From positions 372,001 to 436,000 of the forward strand of contig OW568875.1 in the NCBI GenBank assembly GCA_938743325.2: a DNA stretch of 64,000 nt. Reading direction: 5' to 3'. A program made the position numbers and the translations under genes. Source of the DNA: Pycnococcus provasolii. Taxonomy: Eukaryota; Chlorophyta; Pseudoscourfieldiophyceae; Pseudoscourfieldiales; Pycnococcaceae. The notes beneath the pieces are model-generated. The model had not been told where the DNA came from and did no database searches. It worked only from the letters and a program-made list of their open reading frames with translations. Below are positions 9,848 through 19,889 of the stretch, in pieces; position 1 is the first letter of the stretch, and every line of letters starts with the position of its first letter.

Positions 9848-11449
9848 ATGGAGGCGTCCATCAGGCATTCGCCTGACCGTCGTGACCCGGGTGACCGTCG
9901 TGAGGACCGTCGTGGTGGTGGTGGTGACCGTAGGGACCACAGGGGGGCACCTAGGCACTCGCAGTCTCTGGGTTCTGATCACGCGGTCACATCGCGCGGT
10001 GGTGGACACATGGGAGGAGGAGGAGGGTACCACAACCACAGCAACCGCCACCACGACCCCCAGTACCACTCCGCGCCGCCGCCCATGGGAACATCACGCC
10101 AACAACACCACATACCACCTTCACACCACCAACACCATCGAGGCGGAGGCGGAGGAGGCGGCACCAGCGGCGGCGGCGGCGGAGGAGGTCCGCCGCCGTA
10201 CAGCGCGCCGATGCCGACGAACTCACAGCACCGACACCGACACTCGCACACGCACTACAACGGAGAAAGCGCAAGTGACCACGGTGGCTCTGGAATACGG
10301 TGGGGCGAGCGAACCGTAGACATGTTCGACATCGTGCGGCAGATTGGAGAGGGAACGTACGGATGCGTGTACCTGGCGACGGAGAAGAAAACTGCTGATC
10401 GGGTCGCGCTGAAGCAGCTCAAGCTCGACAACGAAAAAGAAGGATTCCCAATCACCGCCATACGAGAAATCAAGATTTTGAAGACGAAAAAACACCGGAA
10501 CATAGTCAACCTCAAGGAGATCGTGTCGAGCCCAGCGAACTTGGAGAACCCAGCCATCAAGGGCAGCATCTATATGGTGTTTGAGTACATGGACCACGAC
10601 CTCACCGGCTTGATGAAACAGCTTTCGAACCAGAACAGGCATCTTCCCCTGAGCGTGACAAAGGGACTCGTGAAGCAGTTGCTATGTGGCCTCGAATACT
10701 GCCACAAGCAGAATATCCTCCATCGAGACATCAAAGGATCGAACCTGCTCATCAACAGCAGGGGCGAGTTGAAGATTGCTGACTTCGGACTCGCGCGATC
10801 GAAAAGCTCAGAAGATGATCAGAAGCTGACGAATCGCGTCATCACGCTCTGGTACCGCCCGCCCGAGCTGTTCCTCGGCGCAACCGTGTACGGAACGGAG
10901 GTGGACATGTGGAGCGTGGGGTGCATGCTCGCCGAGCTCATCAACGGCGGGAAGCCAATCTTAGCAGGAAAGACTGACACGGAGCAGATTGACAAGATCT
11001 TCCATCTTTGTGGACAGCCGCGCGAGCCTCTCGATGGCGCCGAACCATCGCCTCTCGACTGGAAAGGCGTGAGTCTGCTGCCGCAGTGGCCCACGATAAG
11101 GAGGGATCCTAACTCCAAGTCGAGGATTGTCAAGTACCTCGAAGGCCAGAAGGACATGACGCAGGAGGCGATTAATCTCATCGTAAGCCTTCTCACGCTC
11201 GATCCTAAAAAGCGCCCGAAGGCTAAAGAAGCCTTCCAGCACAACTTCTTCTACTACGAGGAGCCAAATCCGCTTCTTCCGGAGGGCATTGCGGAATTCT
11301 TCAAAGACTTCGAGCCAAGCCACGAGTGGGAGACGAAGAATCGCGAAAAGGAGAAGAGAAAGGCGGGAGTGCCACTGGGAGGCTACCCTCCTGTTGGCGC
11401 AGATCTGAAGCGCCAGAGGTACGTCGCACCGCCTCCTGGACGACGTTGA
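9848..11449 (+). CDS. CDKC: CDKC-type cyclin-dependent kinase (CDK9/12 class)
   Basis: 533 residues from the ATG at 9848. The first ~155 residues are low-complexity (Arg/Asp/Gly/His-rich, poly-Gly). The kinase domain spans about residues 160-470, with a GEGTYGCVY loop, VALK, PITAIRE in place of PSTAIRE, HRDIKGSNLL, DFGLA and an activation loop LTNRVITLWYRPPEL whose Thr is the usual T-loop site. PITAIRE is the signature of plant CDKC and animal CDK12/13, kinases that pair with cyclin T/K and phosphorylate the RNA polymerase II C-terminal domain during elongation. The active-site residues are all present. The 3' end carries copy 2 of the conserved 3' element five bases after the stop. An in-frame start at 9764 is possible but would add an implausible hydrophobic leader. 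Confidence 0.92.
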   Translation: MEASIRHSPDRRDPGDRREDRRGGGGDRRDHRGAPRHSQSLGSDHAVTSRGGGHMGGGGGYHNHSNRHHDPQYHSAPPPMGTSRQQHHIPPSHHQHHRGGGGGGGTSGGGGGGGPPPYSAPMPTNSQHRHRHSHTHYNGESASDHGGSGIRWGERTVDMFDIVRQIGEGTYGCVYLATEKKTADRVALKQLKLDNEKEGFPITAIREIKILKTKKHRNIVNLKEIVSSPANLENPAIKGSIYMVFEYMDHDLTGLMKQLSNQNRHLPLSVTKGLVKQLLCGLEYCHKQNILHRDIKGSNLLINSRGELKIADFGLARSKSSEDDQKLTNRVITLWYRPPELFLGATVYGTEVDMWSVGCMLAELINGGKPILAGKTDTEQIDKIFHLCGQPREPLDGAEPSPLDWKGVSLLPQWPTIRRDPNSKSRIVKYLEGQKDMTQEAINLIVSLLTLDPKKRPKAKEAFQHNFFYYEEPNPLLPEGIAEFFKDFEPSHEWETKNREKEKRKAGVPLGGYPPVGADLKRQRYVAPPPGRR

Positions 11450-11453
11450 GGAA

Positions 11454-11512
11454 GCTAAAGATCGTTCATTCAGTAATTGAATGTACTTTACTTTTGTGCA
11501 ACGGTCGTCCAT
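11454..11512 (+). repeat. conserved 3'-end element, copy 2
   Basis: GCTAAAGATC is followed by TTCATTCAGTAATTGAATG (perfect hairpin CATTCA-GTAAT-TGAATG), TGTACTTTACTTTTGTGC and ACGGTCGTCCAT. It begins five bases after the CDKC stop codon, in sense. Just downstream, GGGCCTGTTTGG (about 11554) resembles a Tourist/Harbinger terminus, but no partner end was found. Confidence 0.85.
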
Positions 11513-11648
11513 TCACGCCATTCACACACTTGACTACATTACCTAGAGTATCTAAAGGGCCTGTTTGGCTTGTAACAAATATTTGGAACCAATCAAATTT
11601 TGATCCGTCGATCGTTACCTCCCACCTCCCTTGAAGGGTTAGCATCAC

Positions 11649-12503
11649 TCAGCTCATGGCTGCCGGCACGACGACCGTCCTCCTGCGTGTCTGTGCAAAT
11701 GCGCCGGCGGACAGACCGCTCAGGCTGCTGAAGCGGCTGAGCGAGCTGCGTCCCCATTCGCTTTCCGCGTCTTCGCTGAAGTTTAGCGAGCGCGACGTTG
11801 CCGCTCCCGTCGTCGCAGCTGGGCTGAATGGCTCCGCGAAGGTTGACGCGCCCATCTGCGACCTTCCGTCCACGGAGGCGTATGGTGTGAACCTCCCTCG
11901 CCTCGACTGAAAGTCGGCGGCTGAGAAACCTGTGGTGGACAAGCTTTCACAAGGCACGTGGTCCTTTGGCGGCACAACCACCATGCGTCGTCGGATAGGG
12001 CACAGGTCGCTCCCTCCCGCGCTGAGCGTGCTCGGGTAGTACCTTTCCTGCGTCGGCCAGAGGTCCCACGTACGTTTGTACATGAGCGGCTGTTCCGTCG
12101 TGAGTCCGGCAAGCTGCCCGTCTCGCTCGACTCTCTCGGCCGCGAGGTACGCCTGCTCGACGAGTCTGTGTTGGTCCCTCTCCACTGCGTGGCTTTTCGT
12201 GTTCGAAGTCGCGTTAAGCGTGCGTCGAATTCCCGCGCGAAACCCTGCGCTGATGTATTTGTCCGTCGTTGCGTCGTACACCGCCGTCGTTCGTTCGAGC
12301 CGGCTGCTTGACGAGTCCCACGGTTTCGCCGGTTTCCACTTACGTCCGTTTCCCGCTGAGAGGGATTTCATCCCGGCTTGCCCTGAGGCTGACGAGGTAA
12401 GCTGGCGTAGAGGTGGAAGGCTAACAACTGCCTCAACAACGGCCTCAGCGGCCTCAGCGGCCTCAGGCAACTCAGGCGCAACGTCCGCAACCTCCGACGC
12501 CAT
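11649..12503 (-). CDS. unknown protein, 284 residues
   Basis: I do not recognise this family. It starts with an Ala/Glu/Val-rich stretch (MASEVADVAPELPEAAEAAE), then a soluble, Arg- and Ser-rich body with segments such as KPWDSSSSRLERTTAVYDA, TDKYISAGFRAGIRRTLNA and YKRTWDLWPTQERYYPS, and a Ser-rich tail. No signal peptide, membrane segment or catalytic motif is visible. The frame is clean over 855 bp and its composition matches neighbouring genes, which supports a real gene. It is convergent with CDKC. Confidence 0.6.
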   Translation of the reverse strand: MASEVADVAPELPEAAEAAEAVVEAVVSLPPLRQLTSSASGQAGMKSLSAGNGRKWKPAKPWDSSSSRLERTTAVYDATTDKYISAGFRAGIRRTLNATSNTKSHAVERDQHRLVEQAYLAAERVERDGQLAGLTTEQPLMYKRTWDLWPTQERYYPSTLSAGGSDLCPIRRRMVVVPPKDHVPCESLSTTGFSAADFQSRRGRFTPYASVDGRSQMGASTFAEPFSPAATTGAATSRSLNFSEDAESEWGRSSLSRFSSLSGLSAGAFAQTRRRTVVVPAAMS

Positions 12504-13608
12504 CGCGAAGGCAGCAGGGAGGTGATTGATGGCCCCCGGGGGCGGGGGAGGGTTGTTTGGCTGGGTGGGGTGAAACAGAAAACTTGTAAGAGGGGATTGA
12601 TGTGATGCAGGATATTACTGTACAGTGAAAGCACGGTGAAAGCCATTTTTTAAAGTATTCAAGCAATCACAGGTCACAGGAGGATGGATGTTCGTTGTGG
12701 GCCCCGGCTGCCAGGAAGTGCGTTCGGTCGTTCTCAGGACTTCCTCGACCCCGGGGCCGGCCTGCCAACGTTCCAGGACGCCTTTCAAGGACGGACGGCC
12801 TGAAGGCTGAAGGCGGTGAGCTTATCGTAGTGCAGAGTGCAGGCACGCAGGTGGTGAACTTTACGATAGACGTGCGTAGTACTACGGTACTGTACCGGTC
12901 ACTCCACCTGGTCAGTGGTCAGTGGTCAGTGGTCAGTGGTCACTCCGGTCAGGTTTGTCAGGTCAGGCTGCTGCCATAGGCATTTGTGTTGTAAGGTTAG
13001 TACTACTGTTGTGATGGTTTCAGGCTGGCCGTTCGTGGCCAGTACAGAGTCTAGGGTAGCCCTGATGCACGCGTGAAAAGCAAGTCCAGAAAAGGCTGAA
13101 ACGTTTGTTGGGTCTGTTTGGTGAGGACTGAGAAGGCAGAAGCGTGATCAAGTGGCGCGGAATTTGGCGACGAATCTGCCACAAACACAACGGGCGCGCC
13201 AACTCAAACGAGAAGCGCGAGCGTCGTCGCGAATCCGCTGCGCAGCGCCGTGGATGAGAATGCGAGGCTGTAAAAAGGAAGGAGACAACGCGCGCGTATT
13301 AGCAAACCTTGTCAAAACACATCTTTTTAATGCAAATCATTGTAATGGGATATGAAACACGTTTTCTACTAAAGTTTAATAGACATTCAATTCAGGGAAC
13401 GTTTTGCTCATGACCATGGCTGAGAAGGTGGTACATACGTGACCACTCAGTCAGCCTGTGACAGCCCCGCGGGAATGCTGTGCTGCAGGTCACTTATGTA
13501 CACGCCAGCGTGCGTACCTCTGTGAATGAACGTGTGATGTGATGAAGACTGTTGGAGATTATTTAAGGTGAGAGCTTTACAGTATGCTATTCATACTCCT
13601 ATTTTAAC
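12504..13608. other. intergenic, 1.1 kb, no gene seen
   Basis: It contains GTTCGTTGTGGGCCCC near 12691 (shared with the palindrome at 6647), a short GTCAGTG tandem run at 12911-12940 and AT-rich stretches near 13330-13390. It includes the promoter of the minus-strand gene ending at 12503 and the 3' region of queF. Confidence 0.5.
13577..13581 (-). terminator. TGTAA poly(A) signal of queF
   Basis: TGTAA on the minus strand 28 bp after the queF stop codon. Confidence 0.55.
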
Positions 13609-14541
13609 TTACTGGAACGGCGCGCGCGTCTGCGGCGCGCCGATGGCCTTTGCAGCGTCGTCCCAGCCAGGCGTGCACCGCACCGGACAGATGTCAATAC
13701 CGCCGCGGCGCAGAAACATGCCGCGCACCGTGAGACCCTGAGGCGCACAACGACGCATTATGGCAAGAAACGCAGACTCGACGGCGTTCTCGTGGAAACC
13801 AGTCTCCTTGCGAAGCGAACAGACGTAACGCAGCAAACCAGCACGTGATATTTTCGGGCCGCGGTATGTGACGTAAAGCGAGCCCCAGTCCGGCTGCGAA
13901 GTGACTGGGCAGAGAGTGCGCAGCAGGTGCGATACGAGCCTCTCCTCGACAATGACGTCTGGCTCAGACGCGACGAGGGAGTCCACGTCAGGCTCGCCGG
14001 AAAAGTCGAATTCGCCGAACCCGTCCACTTCCTCGTCGTCGATACACTCGAAGCCTTCCGTCACGCGTAAGCTGGTGTCGTGCGGGAGTATTGCGACGTG
14101 CGGAGGCTCTTTCCCGCCGAGGCACCCGTGAAGGTCACGGCGTATCGTCTCGACAGCCTCTCCGTCATTCTTGAAAGAGTGAAAGTTCAGGCTATTCAAG
14201 TACAGCTTCAAGCTCTTGCTTTCCGAGATATTCGGCGTATCCACTGCGACGCGAATCTCGAGCCAAACACGCCTCGGTCTGTTGAGCTTGGATGCGTCAA
14301 GCCAAGACGCCTCGTAGCAGTTCCAGCAGTCCTCCCCCACGAACGGAAGCTCTTGGCCTCCGCTCGACCCTTCTCCTTGCGCGATATTGAGTGCGCCGCG
14401 GCCGAGCGCGCGCGGGATGGGGTGCAATATGGATGTGTCGTAGCTAGTCGGGTACTTGGTTTCCACGCCGAGTGGCCCGGCGGATCCCGGAACCCCGCCG
14501 CCGTGAGCGACATTGCTCGCGCCTTCTGCGCCAGCGCCCAT
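13609..14541 (-). CDS. queF: QueF, NADPH-dependent preQ0 reductase (type II)
   Basis: 310 residues from the ATG at 14541. It reduces 7-cyano-7-deazaguanine (preQ0) to 7-aminomethyl-7-deazaguanine (preQ1) in queuosine synthesis. The whole length matches the long, two-domain (E. coli-like) form: YDTSILHPIPRALGR at the N-terminus, CWNCYEASWLDA, the QueF motif ESKSLKLYLNSLNFHSF (~107-123), then LVSHLLRTLCPVTSQPDWGS (~199-218) with the catalytic Cys-Pro-Val-Thr and Asp, GFHENAVE (~249) and RRGGIDI near the end. All expected active-site residues are present. Eukaryotes generally salvage queuine rather than make it, so a complete QueF in an algal nuclear contig is notable and suggests bacterial origin. 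Longer in-frame upstream sequence (to 14916) is low-complexity and probably not translated. It is divergent from the WW gene. Confidence 0.92.
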   Translation of the reverse strand: MGAGAEGASNVAHGGGVPGSAGPLGVETKYPTSYDTSILHPIPRALGRGALNIAQGEGSSGGQELPFVGEDCWNCYEASWLDASKLNRPRRVWLEIRVAVDTPNISESKSLKLYLNSLNFHSFKNDGEAVETIRRDLHGCLGGKEPPHVAILPHDTSLRVTEGFECIDDEEVDGFGEFDFSGEPDVDSLVASEPDVIVEERLVSHLLRTLCPVTSQPDWGSLYVTYRGPKISRAGLLRYVCSLRKETGFHENAVESAFLAIMRRCAPQGLTVRGMFLRRGGIDICPVRCTPGWDDAAKAIGAPQTRAPFQ

Positions 14542-14984
14542 GGTATGACCGACTGTAGACTTCACACGCGAAAGGCGTGAAAGAATGGCGGATGGCGGAT
14601 GGCGGATGGCAGGTGCGATTTGTGACGTGGTTGACTGCGTTGGCGGCGGCGGCGGCGGAGGGGAGGGGAGAGGGCGAGCTCTGGCCAGTGACGTGGGAGA
14701 TGCGAAGTGGCGGAAGTGCGAAGTGCGACGCATCGGCGCCGGGGTCTTGCACATGGTCAATTTGTCAACATGGTCAATGCGACCCGCACGTGCATCGTGG
14801 AGTTGTGACGTGTGCACGTGTACGCCAATAGCCCAATACCACCTTACGCTCAAGCTGGCCGTTGCGCACGTGGTCAACAACATGGTTTGAAAAGGGAATT
14901 CCACGGCCGCGGCCACCTGCCGCAGCAGGTCCTGCCATCCCGCGGACGCGACGAACTTCCATTCCCGTTGTCTTCAAGGTTATC
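14542..14984. promoter_or_regulatory. divergent promoter region, queF and WW protein
   Basis: A 443-bp spacer between two divergent start codons. It holds GGCGGAT-type repeats (14584-14608) and a GGCGGC run. No TATA box was recognised; its promoter role is inferred from gene orientation only. Confidence 0.45.
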
Positions 14985-16166
14985 ATGCGTCGTTCCGGTA
15001 TCGACGCCTCCTTTGTCGCACTTGTATCGCACTCGTATCTGCTCGCCGGTGCGGTAAGTCTGCTGCTACTCCCCACCCAAGGAGAAGCGAAGGGAGGCGG
15101 TGGAGGTGGTGGTGGTGGAGGAGGCTCGCGAAGCACGTCAGGTGGCGGCTACTATGGCGGCTCCCGACACGGAAGGAGTGGCAACAATGACGGCGGAGCC
15201 AGTGCCATCGCCTCGATTATTTTCGTCGTGCTCCTTGTCATTGGGATCGCCGCGGCATTCCTGTTTTATCAGAAGAAGAAACGGCTTGGAAACGAGCGCA
15301 TGAGGGAGGTGATAGCAACCCGCCAGGCGCGCGTCAACGGCCAGCCGGTACCGCCGGGCATGCGGCCACCGCCCAGTGGATTTTGGACGAGCAACGAGTA
15401 CAACGACTCGTCACAAGGCCGACTTGGAGTCTCTGTGAGCCAGTACACTCTCACTTTCAACGCCGATGGAACGTTCAGCGGCAGTGGGCAGGACCCCGAC
15501 GGCTATTTCTACGTGCAAGATGGCCAGTACAACCTTGCAACAGGCAAGTTCGGCTGGACGGAGGACACGCCAGCACGCGGCCTTATCGTCGACTGCTCCA
15601 CCTCGGGCGATCAGAAGGTGAGCTTTCTGGCGGACGGCACGCCGACCACGGATGGCAAAGGAGGCTTCCAGCTGTACAACGTTATGTGGCAAGCAAATAC
15701 TGGCGTGTCCGGGTGCCTCACTCTCACGTTCAGCACTTCCATGGGCTACACTGCGCCCGCCGTTCCCGTCGGCGCCGTTCCGATGAGTGCGCCAGTGGCG
15801 ATGCCGGTGGCGATGCCAGTGAAGTACGCGCCGCCACCGGAGCCTGCGCCTCGTGCTAAGTTTGGGCGCACAATGTCAAAGCGTGGGGCAGCTACGAGCT
15901 CATGGCAAATCATGCGTGCGCCTCGCGAGCCAAACGTCGTTGCGAACAGCGCCATGCCCACACTGCCCCCGGGTTGGGAGGCGCAATTCGACGCCGCGAG
16001 CGGACGCACGTACTACATCGACCACAACACGCAGACGACGAGCTGGACGCCGCCAAGGATGACGTTCCATAATAATGCCACCACGGGTCAGGCCAACCAT
16101 GTGAACAATGGCGCGACGACAACATCTAATCAACATCATGTCGTGCAGATGACCGCCAGGGGATGA
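14985..16166 (+). CDS. membrane protein with C-terminal WW domain
   Basis: 393 residues from the ATG at 14985. It has a signal-like N-terminus (SHSYLLAGAVSLLLLP), a Gly-rich linker, one membrane segment at ~75-97 (IASIIFVVLLVIGIAAAFLF) followed by a basic KKKKR stop-transfer, then a predicted beta-rich domain at ~125-250 (SQYTLTFNADGTFSG, GQYNLATGKFGWTED, LYNVMWQANTG). The tail has a WW domain (LPPGWEAQFDAASGRTYYID ... TTSWTPP, ~327-360) with both Trp. WW domains bind proline-rich motifs, so it probably recruits a cytosolic partner to a membrane. The specific role is unknown. TGTAA lies at 16185. A second WW membrane protein sits at 60070. Confidence 0.8.
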   Translation: MRRSGIDASFVALVSHSYLLAGAVSLLLLPTQGEAKGGGGGGGGGGGSRSTSGGGYYGGSRHGRSGNNDGGASAIASIIFVVLLVIGIAAAFLFYQKKKRLGNERMREVIATRQARVNGQPVPPGMRPPPSGFWTSNEYNDSSQGRLGVSVSQYTLTFNADGTFSGSGQDPDGYFYVQDGQYNLATGKFGWTEDTPARGLIVDCSTSGDQKVSFLADGTPTTDGKGGFQLYNVMWQANTGVSGCLTLTFSTSMGYTAPAVPVGAVPMSAPVAMPVAMPVKYAPPPEPAPRAKFGRTMSKRGAATSSWQIMRAPREPNVVANSAMPTLPPGWEAQFDAASGRTYYIDHNTQTTSWTPPRMTFHNNATTGQANHVNNGATTTSNQHHVVQMTARG

Positions 16167-16184
16167 GCCATTCATGCGAGTGCG

Positions 16185-16189
16185 TGTAA
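16185..16189 (+). terminator. TGTAA poly(A) signal
   Basis: TGTAA 19 bp after the stop of the WW-domain gene. Confidence 0.55.
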
Positions 16190-16902
16190 AGTACACACAT
16201 ACATGATATGATTGTTCAGCGATTGCATTGCATTGCGCATTGCATGGCAGCAACATGATGCAAGACAATGAGCAATCCAATACAATACATAAGACCTCTT
16301 ACTAAAAATTTAATTTTAATAAATAAAATTAAAAACAAGGTTACAGTATATACACAACAAACGAAAAGATGTTTACTGTACGAACTTAACTTAACTTAAC
16401 TTAACGTTTACTATTTTTCAATTTAAAAATGGGTGTGAGTAGTAGGAGTAGATTGTGCATGTACAGGGTACATTGGGAGAGAGAGCACGAGTACACGTCA
16501 GCACGAGCACGAGTACACGTCAGCACGAGTGAGCACGAGTCATCACGAGCACGAGCACGAGCACGAGTGTGTGTATTGTGAATGACAAACAATATTGGAG
16601 CAAATCACCACCAATACAACACAGTACGGGTAAGTTGTGTGTGGAGATACGCGGGAGGTGATACACGAGTGAAAGTGTGAGTGACCAGTGGCTGACTTTT
16701 AACATGGCGACGACAACAATACTGTATGCATTGGACAACAACAAGAATACGCAAGTGTTGAGATTTGTTTTTCTTTGAAGGGTTACTGCCAAAAATATAT
16801 CTGAATGCAACACACACCGTGTACACGGCGCCGCAACACATCTATCTATCTGAAAGAAGAATCGTTGACGCACGTCGTACCCTTATGAGTATGAAAGTGA
16901 AA
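16190..16902. repeat. intergenic with CTTAA and CACGAG repeats
   Basis: No gene seen. CTTAA is repeated at 16384-16404 and CACGAG/CACGAGTACACGTCAG units run over about 16486-16569. The rest is AT-rich, lying between two convergent genes. Confidence 0.6.
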
Positions 16903-18141
16903 TCATGATTTGCCGCCGCCGAAGATGGTGGCTGTGATCGACGCCATCAAACCGCCCGATTTGCCTGGTTTTTGTGCGCCCTTTGCTGAAGAAGCCTTGC
17001 CCGGAGCCTTGGGCACGACCTTGCCCTTGCCCTTGCCCTTGCCCGACGGCGGCGGCGGCGGTGCTGATGCTCCCGCGCCTGCGGGCGGCAGCGCGCCCCT
17101 CGCAATGGCGGCGCCAATCGCAGCCTTAGCGCCCCTCTTGTTCGGGTCGCTGCCGAGGTTCGGCTTCTTGTCAGGTCGACTCGACGCCTCCTTCTCGAGC
17201 TCCTTGCGCTTCTGCGACTTTGGGCGCTTCTCGTGGATGCGCATCTTCTCGACGAAGTGCGACACCGGCACGTAAATGTCCATCTGCTCTCCGGAAAAGT
17301 CGCCCGTGGCGTTGAGAAACCTGCCAACCGCCTGTCCTGGATTCGCACCGCCTGACTTGCCCACCGCACAGGCGAGCTCTGCGTTGGAGAACTTGTACTT
17401 CGTCTTGAGTTCGAATATCTCCATGCGCACCTCCTCGGGAATCTGGTAGACGTGCTGGTTTTCCATCTTCACGCTGCTCACGTTAGGCAGCTTTGGTAGG
17501 CCCTTCGCGGCTGCGGCGCTTGCCATTGCCACGCGCGAGCGTGGAGCAGGCGGAGGCGGAGGCGGCGGCGCGCCCTTGCGACCAAACTTCACCGGCGGAG
17601 GCGGAGGCGGTGCATCTGCTGCCTTGCCCTTGCCCTTGCCCTTCGCCGCAGGAGGTGGCGGAGGCATTGCGCCCTTTCCCTTGCCCGGCTTCTTCACGCC
17701 TCCCATGACCGGCGGCGGCGGTGGTGCAGACTTAGACCCCTTGGGACGGCCTCCCTTTCCCTTCACTGACGGCGGCGGCGGCGGTGCCCCTTTTGCCTTC
17801 TTCGCCTGTGGCGGCGGCGGCGGTTCCGTTGCCTTGCGTTTTCCTCCCTTTGTCGGCGGTGGCGGTGGCGCCGCCTTGGGCGGCCTTCCCACAGGCTTCT
17901 TTGGGGCGGATGCGGGTGCAGCGGGTGCGGGCGGTTTCGCGGCTGCTTTTGCCTTTGATTCCGACTTCACTGCTGCAGCCTTTCCCTTGGCTGGAGGTGG
18001 CGGCGGCGCGCTCTTCTTATACGGACCTCGCGGTCCCCCCTTGCCCTTCGCCGGCGGTGGTGGTGGCGAAGCAGCTTTTTTGTTTGCAGCCGCCTTCGTT
18101 GTCTTTTTTGCCTTACTTGGCGAGGCGGCAGGTGGCGCCAT
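16903..18141 (-). CDS. Pro-rich AT-hook protein with novel C-terminal domain
   Basis: 412 residues. Residues 1-215 are built from PPPPP blocks alternating with KGKG/KKA basic blocks. They include AT-hook-like cores GGRPKGSK, PVGRPPKA and GPRGPYKK, which suggests minor-groove DNA or chromatin binding in the nucleus. A well-ordered region at ~225-315 (QIPEEVRMEIFELKTKYKFS, NAELACAVGKSGGANPGQAV, GRFLNATGD) is helical and HTH-like; I do not recognise it with confidence, though it recalls small fungal/algal domains of unknown function. A basic tail (RPKSQKRKELEKEA) and another Pro/Lys-rich segment follow. The repeated architecture probably arose by slippage of a GGCGG/CTTGCC-rich unit. Confidence 0.75.
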   Translation of the reverse strand: MAPPAASPSKAKKTTKAAANKKAASPPPPPAKGKGGPRGPYKKSAPPPPPAKGKAAAVKSESKAKAAAKPPAPAAPASAPKKPVGRPPKAAPPPPPTKGGKRKATEPPPPPQAKKAKGAPPPPPSVKGKGGRPKGSKSAPPPPPVMGGVKKPGKGKGAMPPPPPAAKGKGKGKAADAPPPPPPVKFGRKGAPPPPPPPAPRSRVAMASAAAAKGLPKLPNVSSVKMENQHVYQIPEEVRMEIFELKTKYKFSNAELACAVGKSGGANPGQAVGRFLNATGDFSGEQMDIYVPVSHFVEKMRIHEKRPKSQKRKELEKEASSRPDKKPNLGSDPNKRGAKAAIGAAIARGALPPAGAGASAPPPPPSGKGKGKGKVVPKAPGKASSAKGAQKPGKSGGLMASITATIFGGGKS

Positions 18142-19889
18142 GTTGGTTACAGTGCCTTGGAAAGAAAGTGAACGTGTGAAGTCCAGAGAAAAGAAATGTG
18201 AGCAGCTGAACTACTAGCGAGCTACTAGCGAGTCACTAATAAGCTAATAGCTGTCACGAGAGGTGAACTTTGAATCCGACAGATACACGTGACGACCTTG
18301 ACTTTGACAGCCGAGAATCGATTACTTGAAAGTGAAATGACCACTTTGCCAGGCTCAAGCGAGAAATGGCAGAAACGAGAAAGTTCAATGGAGTGGTAGA
18401 CCACCCACCCTTGGCCTTGGGCCTAGGAAAAGCAAAGCGTCTAAGCGAGACGAGCTCGAAGACGACTGGCCGGACTGGGACGACTCACTGTGTGTGCGCG
18501 TGCACTGTCTGGTCGTTCCACCGAAGAAACAGAACAAGGTCGTTCAACTTCAACCCTCTCGAGTCGTGGTCGTGGTCGTGCTTTGTCGTCAACAGCGTCA
18601 ACAAACAACAAACAAACAACGGCGATTTTGGTCCATCTCGCTCGCTCCGAAGTGGAATGGAATGGGCGGTTAAGGCGTGAAACCATAAAGTCGTTCGCTC
18701 TGATGAGTTTGAGAGTCACCTCACCGCAAGTCTTGTGTTTAACTTGCAAGTCCCATGGCATTGTGTGGTTAAGGCCATTGCATTGTGTGTAGCCATTATT
18801 GGCATTTGTAAGGCTCGCTTTTGACCTCTTGAAAGCTTCTTCATGATGAAGATTAACAACGCGAGGAACGACCTTTCTCAACGGGTTTTTTTTTGCGCAA
18901 ACTTTTTTGTTTTGAGTTTTGAGTTTAGTTTTTTTTGAGGCTCAACTTCTCAACGGATAGTTTTCTCTTCTCGAGTTTTGAGGTTTCGTTTTTCCGAGCC
19001 AACCAACTGGTGGAGCCAACTGGAGCGACCTACCAACTATGTACCTTTACTACTGGAGTCTCTGGAGCGTGATCATCGAGATTCGAGAGCAAGCGAGAGC
19101 CTCTCAATCTCTCATCGATACTCGATAGTCTACCTACCACTAGGCTTCTTATGTCTTACCTTAGGCGATCACGTGCTCAAGGTGTTATCCATTTGGACCC
19201 TCTTCAGTTTATTTTATCGTAGTAAGTTTACCCTTCGCATGTGCTGTCGTGTCGTCGTTGTCGTCGGCGTTGGGACAGCCCTATCGTCTTTCTCCGTAAA
19301 GGTTTACTGTAGTACTAGGTAGGCTCGTCCTGGTTGCTGGTCGTCATGCTTGGTCGTGCTTTTCAGTTTCAGTCGTGCTTGGCGTCGATCGTTCCTGGGA
19401 CCTGGGAGGTGATAAGGTTTCGACATTATTCGAAGTGGCGGCCAGAGAATTTCTCGAATCTCGAGGGGAACACGAGGGTCATAGCCTAAAGGCCATTTTG
19501 AACGACGAAGCAGCGTGGGGGACTCGTGCTCAGCCGCCTCTGTTAAAAATTGTTGTTGACCATCTGCATTCACTACTGGTGCGGTACGTTGTTCGTTCAC
19601 CCACGCGCGCTTCTTTCTAGTTGGTAGCTAGTACTAATAAAAAGCCTTTATGTTTTCCTTGACCTACCATATCTTCCTGAGTTTCTGCCTCGCAGTTCGC
19701 ACGTAGCAACTGGGAGTCGGGATCATCGGCCATAAGGGTCGGCCATGGCCGATTCTTGACCACCATTTACACCAACAATTTAACCGTAACTCACAACACT
19801 TCTTTGAAATGAATCCCACCTGCAAAAGCAGCCTGGTAAAATAAAATCTGATAGTTGACCATGCCATACAACGCCACATTTGAACCCAT
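18142..19889. other. intergenic, 1.75 kb, no gene seen
   Basis: No convincing frame. It contains a T-rich tract (18884-18940 with GAGTTTTGAGTTT) and ordinary unique sequence. TTCTTGACCACC near 19755 matches the core of the tandem array at 37243. TTGGATGTTG-GAT-CAACATCCAA, a 10-bp inverted repeat, spans the first ATG of the next gene. It includes the divergent promoters of the flanking genes. Confidence 0.5.

Noticed and set aside
11554-11565. GGGCCTGTTTGG as a Tourist-like transposon end
   Set aside because: No matching opposite end or target duplication was found nearby.
13609-14916. Longer N-terminus for QueF starting at 14916
   Set aside because: The extra 125 residues are low-complexity and overlap the divergent promoter; the match to QueF begins shortly after the ATG at 14541.
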